Assembly (NCBI RefSeq): GCF_019722725.1
Contig: NZ_CP077941.1
Coordinates: 1,674,001-1,738,000, forward strand
Reading direction: 5' to 3'
DNA from: Vreelandella profundi
GTDB lineage: Bacteria > Pseudomonadota > Gammaproteobacteria > Pseudomonadales > Halomonadaceae
Length of the DNA stretch: 64,000 nt
A program made the translations under genes and the position numbers. Below are positions 56,517 to 64,000 of the stretch, piece by piece. Each line of letters opens with the position of its first letter. Position 1 is the first letter of the stretch. Below the pieces are notes generated by a model that saw only the letters and a program-made list of their open reading frames with translations, did no database searches and was not told the DNA's origin.

Positions 56517-56687
56517 ATGAAAACCCTCATCCCACTATTTCTTATTGCCGCACTACTAGCAGGCTGCAGCTCAGGCCCTTCTTCCTCACGAACAGCGGAC
56601 TGCCGTGAGGTAGCAGAAAAAATGGGCGACAGGATGGCCTACGGTGACTGTATGCGAGGGACTCAGATTAATACATCTGGTTTTTGA
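56517..56687 (+). CDS. Small lipoprotein, 56 residues
   Basis: The ATG at 56517 is preceded by AAGGAG at 8 bases. The product has a textbook lipobox: MKTLIPLFLIAALLAGC, with the lipid-modified Cys17 followed by a Ser-rich stretch. The mature part of about 40 residues contains two further cysteines (ADCREVAEKMGDRMAYGDC) that could form a disulfide. No family recognised. Possible weak terminator (AGCT repeats then TTTTTT) at 56709-56731. Confidence 0.75.
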   Translation: MKTLIPLFLIAALLAGCSSGPSSSRTADCREVAEKMGDRMAYGDCMRGTQINTSGF

Positions 56688-56827
56688 TACGGCTCAGCAG
56701 GCTTCGCTAGAAAGCTAAAAGCTCTTTTTTCTGCCAAGCCAGGAAGCCCCCGCCGCGAAAAGCGTGGGGCTTAAAGAAAATAATATTAGAGATCAACGAT
56801 GGCTAGGATTAAATCCTACCCCTAGAA

Positions 56828-57037
56828 TTACTTTTTATCGCCTGTTATGCCACCCGCGATTTTTCGCAGCCCTTTTTCAATGAGATGCTCCTCACCCTCA
56901 CTTTCAAAGTCTGCTTGCTCGGTTGGCTCACAAAGCGTTGCACCGCAAGAATCACATGTAGGTGTCGCTTTAGATTCCATCTCATCGTCGGGGTTGTATT
57001 CCTTACCGCATTTTTGGCACTTATCTACATTGTTCAA
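56828..57037 (-). CDS. Small zinc-ribbon protein
   Basis: A 69-residue protein with two CxxC knuckles (KCQKCGKEY near residues 8-11 and TCDSCGATLC near 28-31) spaced as a zinc ribbon, followed by an acidic stretch and a basic C-terminus ending in GDKK. The start is TTG at 57037, with AAGGAGATCTGCC before it. It lies next to the DUF4041/GIY-YIG gene on the same strand with 150 bases between. Function unknown. Confidence 0.72.
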   Translation of the reverse strand: MNNVDKCQKCGKEYNPDDEMESKATPTCDSCGATLCEPTEQADFESEGEEHLIEKGLRKIAGGITGDKK

Positions 57038-57187
57038 GGCAGATCTCCTTTTGCCGTACCCATATGTATGAGCAACAAGCAGGAGAATAGGTTCAACTAA
57101 GTATGATGAAAAGATAAGAGCCAGAATGACTCTTTCTTTAAACCCAACATTTCATACAACGCAATCATATGCAGTGCTGGCTTTAAG

Positions 57188-58834
57188 CTAGGCGATCGCG
57201 GCCGGCTTCCGGCTCTCACTTGCGATAACGGCCAGAGACTCCCGATACTCCCAAGCCTCGGCTTTCATCGTCCAATGGACTTCAGCCTGCTGATCGTCTA
57301 CTACCTCACGCACCTGCGTTAGAGGCACATTGAAGAACTCCTTTCGTGCATTAAGACGATTGACTTGATGGGCTGCAAACCGCCTGTGCAGTTCACGCTC
57401 AAGCGTTGGCGCATCCTCAGAAAATATCATCGCATGCACATCAAATGAGAAAGGTACGCTTGCATCACCAAGCTCACGCACACGGTCAAGTGGCTCTAAT
57501 CGCCGCGTCATACCTATTTTGAAAACGCTTTCACCGAAGGAACCAACATTCGAGATTATATAAACATGGCCGCGTCTAGTCTGCTGGGCCATTGATATAG
57601 CACGCTGCTCTTTAGATTCCGCAGCCTCTAATTGCTGTTCAAGCTCTGCGAGTCGGGCTTCATACTGAGACCGCTCAGCCTCAGTGGCATTTGCAAGCTG
57701 CTTACGCGCCTCAGCCATTGCCTTAGCCAGCATCCGCTCTTCTTTTTCAGCCTCTTTAATAGCCTTTTCAAAATCCCTTCGCGCTTTCTCTTCTTCGCGC
57801 ATCTGCTCTCGAATGGCGCGTTGCTCTTCAAGCTCTATTCGGCGTAGCTCCATCACAGATACTGCCCACTTCAATTCTTCAAGCCTAGCCTGCAAGTAAA
57901 GATCAGTAATGCGTGCGTCTTTGAAGGGTTTACCATTATGATTAACGAGCGCGAAGGCATCCATTATCCCTTGGCGCAACTTCCCATAGTTGTCGTGCTT
58001 TACCTTAGACAGTATGGAATCTACCTTCCCATTGAATGCGTCTACAGCAAAATGGATAGCGTATTCACGGCGGATTCGCTCTACATAGTCACAGTCACCA
58101 GCACGGCCATTCTTAGCCATGTCTGAGCTTTGTTTGCGCACCTGCTTCAGTCGCTGGCCTGCATCTTTGTGGGAAAAGTCTTCGGCAAGATCATCCAGCA
58201 GGCTGGCATTGGGCACAATGTAGTCGTCATGATAGCCCTCGATAACATTTTTCATGGCCTGTGCCGTACGCTCGTAAAGCTTAGCGTTTTCTACCGCTTT
58301 AAGAGCGTTACCAGCGGTTTCCTCAGCCTGCTTACGGGCATTAGCGATAATCTCGCCAGCACGATCATGTGCACCTGCTAGCAATTCCTGGGCCTTACCA
58401 TCAACACTTTTAGCACGTTCGCGTATAGTTTTGGCCTCTTCACGGGCTTCAGCAATGATATTGTCAGACTTCTCACCTGCCCTTCTCCGTGCATTAAACG
58501 CATCTACGTTAGCCTTCTCACGATCGCTTCTTGATTCCGCAAGCAGCCGTTTACACTCCTTATCAGACTCCTGCCACAAGCGGCCTGCTTCTTTTTTAGC
58601 ATCGATTATCAGTCTGACGGCCTCTGCCTCAGCATCGTCAATAGCTTGATATTTAATTAAACGCTCCATCTTCACGGTCAAGCCTGATATTTCACTGTCC
58701 TTAACAGAGAGTGATTCATCTAGACTGGCGACAAGCTTGTCTCTTTTTTTATTTTTCAGCGCTGACTTTGCATAAAGCGCCCAGCCAACAAGGGCTAGCA
58801 ACAGTGCAAACCCGATCAATATTTCTTCACTCAT
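57188..58834 (-). CDS. DUF4041-type protein with GIY-YIG (T5orf172/MUG113) nuclease domain
   Basis: A 548-residue protein. An N-terminal transmembrane helix (about 5-22) is followed by a long charged coiled coil (about 30-200), a conserved central region (about 205-300, KVKHDNYGKLRQGIMDAFALVNHNG, in part) recalled as DUF4041, and a second coiled coil (about 310-415). A C-terminal GIY-YIG-like domain (about 422-520) has HVYIISNVGSFGESVFKIGMTRR, in part, and TLERELHRRF. Such proteins occur sporadically in bacteria and phages; the role is unknown, and defence or DNA processing are guesses. AGGGGAA precedes the ATG. Confidence 0.82.
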   Translation of the reverse strand: MSEEILIGFALLLALVGWALYAKSALKNKKRDKLVASLDESLSVKDSEISGLTVKMERLIKYQAIDDAEAEAVRLIIDAKKEAGRLWQESDKECKRLLAESRSDREKANVDAFNARRRAGEKSDNIIAEAREEAKTIRERAKSVDGKAQELLAGAHDRAGEIIANARKQAEETAGNALKAVENAKLYERTAQAMKNVIEGYHDDYIVPNASLLDDLAEDFSHKDAGQRLKQVRKQSSDMAKNGRAGDCDYVERIRREYAIHFAVDAFNGKVDSILSKVKHDNYGKLRQGIMDAFALVNHNGKPFKDARITDLYLQARLEELKWAVSVMELRRIELEEQRAIREQMREEEKARRDFEKAIKEAEKEERMLAKAMAEARKQLANATEAERSQYEARLAELEQQLEAAESKEQRAISMAQQTRRGHVYIISNVGSFGESVFKIGMTRRLEPLDRVRELGDASVPFSFDVHAMIFSEDAPTLERELHRRFAAHQVNRLNARKEFFNVPLTQVREVVDDQQAEVHWTMKAEAWEYRESLAVIASESRKPAAIA

Positions 58835-59133
58835 TGTTTTCCCCTGTTTTTACCTTTTTTTGTACACGGATAACATTAACGAAACCGAAGGGGATTTACT
58901 AACTACTTAGCACTCGCGCCAGCCTAGCAGAGCCGCATGCTTTATAGCTGCGACAACAGCAATAGCCGCATCCGGGTTTGCTTAGCTGCATTTTCACCGT
59001 CTGCCCATTCTTAAATTATAAGAATACTGTTTTTTTATGAAGGCCCTACAAATACGTCTCTTTCTGGGTAATGCGCACGACCTCTACGCTAACAAGCTCA
59101 GCCATGGTCAAAATACAATATGGACACACTGAA

Positions 59134-59148
59134 AGACCGGTACATTCT
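59134..59148. repeat. Near-copy of tRNA-Ser anticodon-arm segment
   Basis: AAGACCGGTACATTC matches AAGACCGGTGCATTC (59284-59298, inside the tRNA) at 14 of 15 bases, 150 bases away in the same orientation. It lies downstream of the tRNA 3' end. Possible remnant of an attachment site, or chance. Confidence 0.5.
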
Positions 59149-59189
59149 ATAGAAGGGCTACTTGGCAGGAGGCGCAAAGCCTAGAAACG

Positions 59190-59215
59190 AAAAAACCCCT
59201 GACGAATCAGGGGTT
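59190..59215 (-). terminator. Terminator of tRNA-Ser
   Basis: On the minus strand AACCCCTGA-TTCG-TCAGGGGTT followed by TTTT: a 9-bp stem with a UUCG tetraloop and a T-run, about 12 bases after the tRNA 3' end. Confidence 0.92.
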
Positions 59216-59227
59216 TCAGTATTGAGG

Positions 59228-59318
59228 TGGCGGAGGGACAGGGATTCGAACCCTGGGTAGGTTATTCACCTACGTCGGTTTTCAAGACCGGTGCATTCAA
59301 CCGCTCTGCCATCCCTCC
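59228..59318 (-). tRNA. serT: tRNA-Ser(UGA)
   Basis: A 91-base gene with acceptor stem GGAGGGA / TCCCTCC, discriminator G and encoded CCA. The D-arm begins GGCAGAGCGGTTGAATGCA. The anticodon loop CTTGAAA gives anticodon TGA. A long variable arm (GTAGGTGAATAACCTAC region), diagnostic for class II tRNA-Ser, and GGTTCGAATCC of the T-arm follow. Serine codons UCA/UCG are read. A terminator lies just downstream, so it is a single-gene transcript. Confidence 0.97.
59284..59298. repeat. tRNA-Ser segment matching the copy at 59134
   Basis: AAGACCGGTGCATTC, covering the anticodon-stem 5' side on the tRNA strand; see the entry at 59134-59148. Confidence 0.5.
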
Positions 59319-59366
59319 GGCTTATGCGTGCATATACTACCAGCTTTTCCTTGTAAGTCAACGCCC

Positions 59367-61073
59367 TTAGTACAATCGAATACCAACACGAGTAATGTTT
59401 CCACCTTCCATCTCGCTGACCACCCAGTGAATGCCGTGCCAGTCCACATCATCCCCTAGCACGGGATGCCCTCCTACGCGCATAGCAACAAATTCAGCCA
59501 GCGTTATGTTCGCCTCTCCGTCGCTTAGCGTTAGACCATAAGCAAGGGCCACATCTTGCATGACCGCGGCGCCATCCAACGTAAAGGTACCGAAGAACTC
59601 GCGCTCCTGTTTCAATTTTGCGTCGCCATTGAACAAACGATTAAGAGTATTCAAATCCGCTGAGCGACCAATCACGCAAATCACGTCACCTAGCTTTAAG
59701 CGCGTACTGCCCTTGGGTTGTAGCATGGCGTGATTACGAAACAGCGCAGAAATTAATGCGCCAGAAGGAAAACGCAGTAGGCGAATGGGCACGTCTTCTA
59801 AATCTTGATTCTCTACGCCATAAACGAATAGCTCAAAGTCATTCTCAGGCAAAATGCCCAGGGGACCTCGTCGGTTGGGAACAGTGCCAACCGGCACCTC
59901 TACCTTCAGCCATCGGGCCATTAGCGTTAGCGAGCCGCCCTGAACCAGCAGTGACATCAACACCACGGCGAAGGCGATGTTAAAGTAAAGAGAGGCATTT
60001 TCGACCCCACCTATGACGGGGAAGATGGCCAACACAATTGGCACCGCGCCTCTCAACCCTACCCATGATATGAACAAGGTTTCACGCCAGCGGAATTTGA
60101 AAAATGGCTTAATAGTAATCAGCACGGCCAAAGGGCGGGCGATAAATATCAGCGCCAGCGCTACTAAGCTGGCGGGCAGCGCTACTTCCCATAGTTCACT
60201 GGGTGTTACTAGTAATCCCAGCACCAAGAAAAGGCCGATTTGACTGAGCCACGCTAAGCCATCGTGCACAGGCAAAATGAAATTGAGGTGTCGCCCCGGC
60301 TGATTGCCAATCATTAGGCCGGTCAGGTAAATCGCCAAAAATCCGCTACCACCCAATACGCTGGTGAAGCCGAAAACGCTAAACCCTAGCGCCAGCGCTA
60401 ACATTGCATAAAGGCCCGGCGCCAAGTCGAGCCAGCGCAGCAGTTTGGCACTTAGCCAGCCACCGCCAATCCCAACAATTAAGCCAATTCCGAATTGCGA
60501 AATGAAAAACAGCAGCGTGTCCGTTGGGCCGCCAATGTCACCTACCAGCAACTCCACTAACATTAGCGTCAGGAAAATTGCCATCGGGTCGTTGGTACCG
60601 GATTCTATTTCAAGCGTAGCCCCTACCCGTTCGTTAAGATTAACGCCTCTGCCACTGAGCATTGAAAACACGGCGGCGGCATCGGTTGAACCAACAATCG
60701 CGCCTACCAGCAGCCCCTGCACCAGCGTTAGATCAAAAATCCACATCGCAATTAAACCAACGATGGCACTGGTGATAAAAACGCCAAACGTGGCCAAAGA
60801 AAGCGCGGGTTTAAAACCAACCCGGAAAGTTTTAAGGCGAGTACGCAAACCGCCATCTAACAAGATCATGGCAAGCGCGAGGTGACCGATAGCAAACGCC
60901 ATGGAGTAATCGTCAAACACCACGCCAAGCACGCCCTCTTCACCCGCCAGCATGCCCAACCCTAGGAAAATCAGTAGTACGGGGACGCCCATCATTGAAG
61001 ATAAACGGCTTGCCAAGATGCTCAGCGCCATCAGCGCGCCACCCACCAAGAAGAACGTGTAAATTGCATCCAT
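59367..61073 (-). CDS. CvrA/NhaP2-type K+/H+ antiporter
   Basis: A 568-residue CPA1-family cation/proton antiporter. About 12-13 transmembrane helices run to residue 395 with the ion-site region [14 protein letters not shown] (near 155) and the segment [15 protein letters not shown] cytoplasmic regulatory tail holds a TrkA-C-like domain ([15 protein letters not shown]) and a further C-terminal domain. In E. coli and Vibrio these proteins release K+ during osmotic shifts. It suits the osmoadaptation theme of the ectoine operon. Confidence 0.92.
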   Translation of the reverse strand: MDAIYTFFLVGGALMALSILASRLSSMMGVPVLLIFLGLGMLAGEEGVLGVVFDDYSMAFAIGHLALAMILLDGGLRTRLKTFRVGFKPALSLATFGVFITSAIVGLIAMWIFDLTLVQGLLVGAIVGSTDAAAVFSMLSGRGVNLNERVGATLEIESGTNDPMAIFLTLMLVELLVGDIGGPTDTLLFFISQFGIGLIVGIGGGWLSAKLLRWLDLAPGLYAMLALALGFSVFGFTSVLGGSGFLAIYLTGLMIGNQPGRHLNFILPVHDGLAWLSQIGLFLVLGLLVTPSELWEVALPASLVALALIFIARPLAVLITIKPFFKFRWRETLFISWVGLRGAVPIVLAIFPVIGGVENASLYFNIAFAVVLMSLLVQGGSLTLMARWLKVEVPVGTVPNRRGPLGILPENDFELFVYGVENQDLEDVPIRLLRFPSGALISALFRNHAMLQPKGSTRLKLGDVICVIGRSADLNTLNRLFNGDAKLKQEREFFGTFTLDGAAVMQDVALAYGLTLSDGEANITLAEFVAMRVGGHPVLGDDVDWHGIHWVVSEMEGGNITRVGIRLY

Positions 61074-61225
61074 GACTCTCTGCCTCTACTTCAACACAGC
61101 GCTATTATTGCATGTAACCATTGAATTTACTGTGCCTTCTCGGCCTACACTTATGCCTAAAGGGCTGGTCAGGAGCTTTATCCGGCGGCTACACTTCGCC
61201 GTCACAAGATTTGGAGTTACTGACT

Positions 61226-62362
61226 ATGCTGCGCTGCCGATCACGCCAGTGGCACTTTGCGTTACTCACCGTTATCGTCACTTTGTTGCTCTTCACCTCA
61301 GTTTGTCACGCTGAAAACGACGATCAGAAAAACACCCAGTCAGCGACTCCGCTGACGCTAGATACCGTTGTAGTGGTGCCGCCTTCACTGTGGAATTCCA
61401 CTGAGAGCGTTAGCGAAGATGAAGTGCCGACCATGGCACTGACGCCTGCGCCTGCACTAGAGCCACCGCCATTAAAAAACGTTACGCTAATGCTGGATTG
61501 GTACTTAAGCCCCCAGCATGCAGCGCTAGTGGTGGCCAAAGAACGTGGCTACTATGCCGCCCAAGGCCTTGAGGTAGACATTCAGTCACCGGCAGATCCC
61601 TCTATCGCCATCAAGCTACTAATGGCTGGAGAGATAGATTTAGCGTTAACGCGCCAGCCTTTGCTACATCTTTATGCCCACGAGGGCGCCCCTATTATTC
61701 GAATTGCGACGTTAATAGAAACAGCGTTAACAGCGGTAATCGTTATGGGGCCTGAGCAGCTTGATAACGTAACAAACCTAGCGGAATTGCATTATGGTTA
61801 CACTACTCGCGAAGGGCTAAATTTAGCTATTCCACGACTAGTGCCGCGCTCCGTACAGCAAACGGATGATTTTTCTGCCCCTCAAAACCTACACTTTGAT
61901 CCGACACGAGCATTAAGAGAGGGCCAGGCAGACGCAGTGGCCGATGGTTTTTTTCACTATCTACCGCCGCAGCTAGCAACCGAAGGCATTACCACGCATT
62001 TGATTCGCTTTGACGAGCTGGATATCCCCCGCCACGATGGACTAGTGGTACTGGCGAACAGCGATTCCGTCGTGCGCCGGGCAGATACGTGGTCACGCTT
62101 CACAATCGCTATTGAGGAGGCCAGCAATTGGATCGTGGAAAACCCTGACGCCGCATGGGCGCTATTAACCAACACTCATCCAGTGCTCGACAATGACATC
62201 AACGCAGCCGCTTGGGAGGATATTCTACGCCGCATGGCACTCAGCCCTGCCGCCGTTGACAGTCATCGCTACACCGCGTTTGAAACTTACTTGCTGCAAA
62301 TGGGCCTTATAGATGACACCTTTCCCCTCTCACGCTTAGCAGTAGACCCACATGTGCTCTAG
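61226..62362 (+). CDS. NMT1/THI5-like periplasmic substrate-binding protein
   Basis: A 378-residue exported protein. The ATG at 61226 is chosen because it opens a clear signal peptide (cleavage near residue 29, CHA-EN) and GGAG lies before it. After a Pro/Ala-rich linker, the NMT1/THI5-like domain begins with VTLMLDWYLSPQHAALVVAKERGYYAAQGLEV (in part) and contains KLLMAGEIDLAL. Such proteins bind thiamine-pyrimidine precursors or sulfonates for ABC import. No permease or ATPase gene is nearby, so it may be an orphan binding protein. Confidence 0.85.
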   Translation: MLRCRSRQWHFALLTVIVTLLLFTSVCHAENDDQKNTQSATPLTLDTVVVVPPSLWNSTESVSEDEVPTMALTPAPALEPPPLKNVTLMLDWYLSPQHAALVVAKERGYYAAQGLEVDIQSPADPSIAIKLLMAGEIDLALTRQPLLHLYAHEGAPIIRIATLIETALTAVIVMGPEQLDNVTNLAELHYGYTTREGLNLAIPRLVPRSVQQTDDFSAPQNLHFDPTRALREGQADAVADGFFHYLPPQLATEGITTHLIRFDELDIPRHDGLVVLANSDSVVRRADTWSRFTIAIEEASNWIVENPDAAWALLTNTHPVLDNDINAAAWEDILRRMALSPAAVDSHRYTAFETYLLQMGLIDDTFPLSRLAVDPHVL

Positions 62363-62388
62363 CTGCTTACTTATCGCTTTGGAGGCGC

Positions 62389-63774
62389 ATGATCGAAAAC
62401 GCCCTCATTTTTATTGATTTAGAGACCACGGGAACACGCGCGACACGTGACCGTATTACCGAAATAGCGGCCTTAAAAATCGTTAACGGCGAGGTTATTG
62501 ATCGCTGGTCGAGCTTGATCTACCCCGAGACGAAGGTGCCGGCACAAATTAGCCAGCTGACCGGCATAGACGACCGCATGCTTAGCAACGCACCACGGTT
62601 TGTTCAGATAGCGACGTCGTTGCGCGAGTGGCTAGCCGATGGGCATTTAGTTGCTCATAACGCACGCTTTGACTACGGTTTTTTACGCAACGAATTTAAG
62701 CGCGCGGGCCTGGATTACCGCACATCGATCATCTGCACTCTGCGCATGTCGCGGCGATTAGCACCTCAAGAGCGCCAGCATAATCTCAAGGCATTACTCA
62801 GCCGTTACGCTATCACTCCTCTTCGCCATCATCGGGCTGGAGACGATGTCAATGCGCTGTGGGCTTTATGGCAAGCCTGGCAGCAGGAACACAGTGCAGA
62901 GACGTGGCAGAGACTTCTTAGTGAAGAGCAGCGTCACCGCACGCTGCCTGCGCACCTTGATAGCGCCCAACTCGAAGGGTTGCCCGCCACGCCGGGTGTT
63001 TATTTATTTTATGGCCACAATCGGCTGCCGCTCTACGTGGGTAAAAGCATTAATCTGCGCAGCCGCGTACTGGGCCACTTTCAGCGTGATCATCAGGACG
63101 ATAAAGAAATGCGCCTGGCGCAACAGGTTCAGCAGATTGAATGGGAAGAGACAGCCGGCGATTTAGGCGCTCAATTGCGCGAAGCGCAGCTAGTGAAAAC
63201 GCTAATGCCCATTATGAACCGCCAGCTGCGCAAGCAGGGAAAACTGACGACCTGGCATTGGCCGGAAGGCGCAAACTGCCCCGAACTCATTAGCAGTAGC
63301 GTCCTTAGCCAACTTCAGCACGAGAAACTGTATGGGTTATTCCGCAATGCAACGGAGGCTAAGAAGGCGCTGCGCTCAATCGTTGACGAGCAGCAGCTTT
63401 GTCCACGCGTTATGGGGCTTGAAAAGGGCAAAGGCCGCTGCTTTGCTAACCAGCTAGGCAAGTGTAAAGGAGCGTGTAACGGCCAGGAGCCCATCGCGAC
63501 GCATACCCAGCGCGCCCAGACCGCATTGCAGCAACTGCAAATTAATGCATGGCCTTGGTCCGGCAGTATTGCTATCGAAGAGCGCCCGGTAGGTAATGCA
63601 TCCCCTGCCTGGCACGTTGTTCGCCAGTGGTGCTATCTAGGTAGCGCGGCGAGCATTGAACAAGCCAGAGCGTTTGCCGACGCCTCTACGCTCTTTGATG
63701 TTGATAGCTACCGAATTTTAAACCGTTTTTTACGTCACCCAGAACAACACGGGCTTACCGTTACAGAGCTTTAA
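62389..63774 (+). CDS. DEDD exonuclease fused to a Cho/UvrC-type GIY-YIG nuclease
   Basis: A 461-residue DNA nuclease fusion. The N-terminal DnaQ-like 3'-5' exonuclease (about 5-165) has FIDLETTG (DE motif), HNARFDYGFL and HRAGDDVNALW. The GIY-YIG domain (about 200-285) has TPGVYLFYGHNRLPLYVGKSINLRSRV (in part) and the catalytic Glu in LREAQLVKTL. The C-terminal region has four cysteines (LCPRVMG, GRCFANQLGKCKGAC) at UvrC-like spacing. This architecture resembles Cho-like repair nucleases that incise 3' of bulky lesions. It lies 26 bases after the binding-protein gene. Confidence 0.9.
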   Translation: MIENALIFIDLETTGTRATRDRITEIAALKIVNGEVIDRWSSLIYPETKVPAQISQLTGIDDRMLSNAPRFVQIATSLREWLADGHLVAHNARFDYGFLRNEFKRAGLDYRTSIICTLRMSRRLAPQERQHNLKALLSRYAITPLRHHRAGDDVNALWALWQAWQQEHSAETWQRLLSEEQRHRTLPAHLDSAQLEGLPATPGVYLFYGHNRLPLYVGKSINLRSRVLGHFQRDHQDDKEMRLAQQVQQIEWEETAGDLGAQLREAQLVKTLMPIMNRQLRKQGKLTTWHWPEGANCPELISSSVLSQLQHEKLYGLFRNATEAKKALRSIVDEQQLCPRVMGLEKGKGRCFANQLGKCKGACNGQEPIATHTQRAQTALQQLQINAWPWSGSIAIEERPVGNASPAWHVVRQWCYLGSAASIEQARAFADASTLFDVDSYRILNRFLRHPEQHGLTVTEL

Positions 63775-63786
63775 TCGTCATCTCGT

Positions 63787-64000
63787 TTATTGAGCGTTCA
63801 AAAACATCTCAACGGCCTGCTGAAAAGCCTCAGGCTGATCGGCGTGTAGCCAATGACCGGCATGCTTAAGCGTTACGACGCGGGCGCTGGGCATTACCGC
63901 ACGTAGCGCAGGTAGCATTGAGTCGGCGACATACGGGGAGTCAGACCCACGCAGCACCAGCGTTGGGCCCTCATAGGGCTGCTCACCGTCAGGTTCACCG
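63787..64000 (-). CDS. Alpha/beta-fold hydrolase, C-terminal part (start outside window)
   Basis: Only the last 70 codons are in the window; the frame is open to base 64000. It contains TLVLRGSDSPYVAD (the acid-residue strand and turn) and the catalytic His in KHAGHWLHADQPEAF, typical of YbfF-like alpha/beta hydrolases/esterases. It converges on the nuclease gene with 12 bases between stops. Confidence 0.85.
   Translation of the reverse strand, partial: GEPDGEQPYEGPTLVLRGSDSPYVADSMLPALRAVMPSARVVTLKHAGHWLHADQPEAFQQAVEMFLNAQ

Larger units (their letters stand above)
58835..59227. other. 393-base gap between DUF4041 gene and tRNA-Ser
   Basis: Contains no convincing ORF. It holds the tRNA terminator (59190-59215) and a 15-base near-copy of the tRNA anticodon arm (59134-59148). 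The rest shows no clear structure by eye; the promoter of the DUF4041 gene presumably lies near 58840-58900. Confidence 0.6.

Noticed and set aside
56744..56772. Terminator hairpin AAGCCCC/GGGGCTT
   Set aside because: The arms are good but internal pairing is poor and no T-run follows on either strand, so it was not listed as a terminator.

Overview
This 64 kb window looks like a chromosomal segment of a moderately halophilic gammaproteobacterium of the Halomonas type (family Halomonadaceae). The main grounds are a complete ectABC ectoine operon, the Tol-Pal, TamAB and TusBCDE gene sets of Gammaproteobacteria, Pseudomonas-like gene neighbourhoods (yciK/mupP/ubiG, galU-ugd, cysI-DUF934) and moderate-to-high GC coding sequence. 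No rRNA operon, insertion sequence, CRISPR array or prophage was seen. One tRNA gene, tRNA-Ser(UGA), is present.

Layout. 0-3.1 kb: end of the tol-pal operon (tolA', tolB, pal, cpoB). 3.1-5.4 kb: yciK converging on mupP-ubiG. 5.5-14.6 kb: a long plus-strand run of galU, a UDP-glucose dehydrogenase homologue that lacks the catalytic cysteine, a membrane-anchored coiled-coil protein, tamA and tamB, then msrA. 15.3-20.2 kb: carbonic anhydrase, glutathione reductase and ectABC with a clear promoter and terminator. 20.2-26.4 kb: a DUF3833 lipoprotein, an azoreductase-like flavoprotein, a MocR regulator, and a tandem TlpA-like thioredoxin followed by a ScsB-type reductase. 26.8-30.2 kb: a three-gene module of pepsin-like zinc-protease family lipoprotein, inactive transglutaminase/7TM protein and ATP-grasp ligase, whose substrate is unknown. 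30.3-35.3 kb: a Fur-family (Zur-like) regulator, lone hisI, yidD, sufE, a tyrosine recombinase divergent from a KfrA-like DNA-binding coiled-coil protein, and nfuA. 35.6-43 kb: metH, a MATE exporter, cysI and DUF934. 43-48 kb: hipBA toxin-antitoxin, smrA, a GGCT-fold protein, wrbA, DUF2069 and pdxH. 48-54.7 kb: a Pat-type lysine acetyltransferase divergent from a histone-deacetylase-family enzyme, an XRE-cupin regulator, tusDCBE and a BAX-inhibitor-like membrane protein. 54.9-59.3 kb: a sparser region of small orphan genes, a DUF4041/GIY-YIG protein and tRNA-Ser. 59.4-64 kb: a K+/H+ antiporter, an orphan NMT1-type binding protein, an exonuclease/GIY-YIG nuclease fusion and the end of an alpha/beta hydrolase.

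How the genes work together. The window is rich in envelope maintenance (Tol-Pal, TamAB, MupP, ScsB/TlpA), osmoadaptation (ectoine, K+/H+ antiporter), thiol and sulfur metabolism (gor, msrA, cysI, sufE, nfuA, tusBCDE, metH) and protein acetylation. The best candidates for unusual biology are: the protease/7TM/ATP-grasp module; the recombinase-KfrA pair with two perfect inverted repeats between the genes; the Cys-to-Ser change in the Ugd homologue; the regulator-hisI-yidD cluster; the divergent acetylase/deacetylase pair; and the DUF4041/GIY-YIG gene beside a tRNA that has a partial anticodon-arm copy downstream. All functions are read from sequence motifs and remembered family features; no database search was run.
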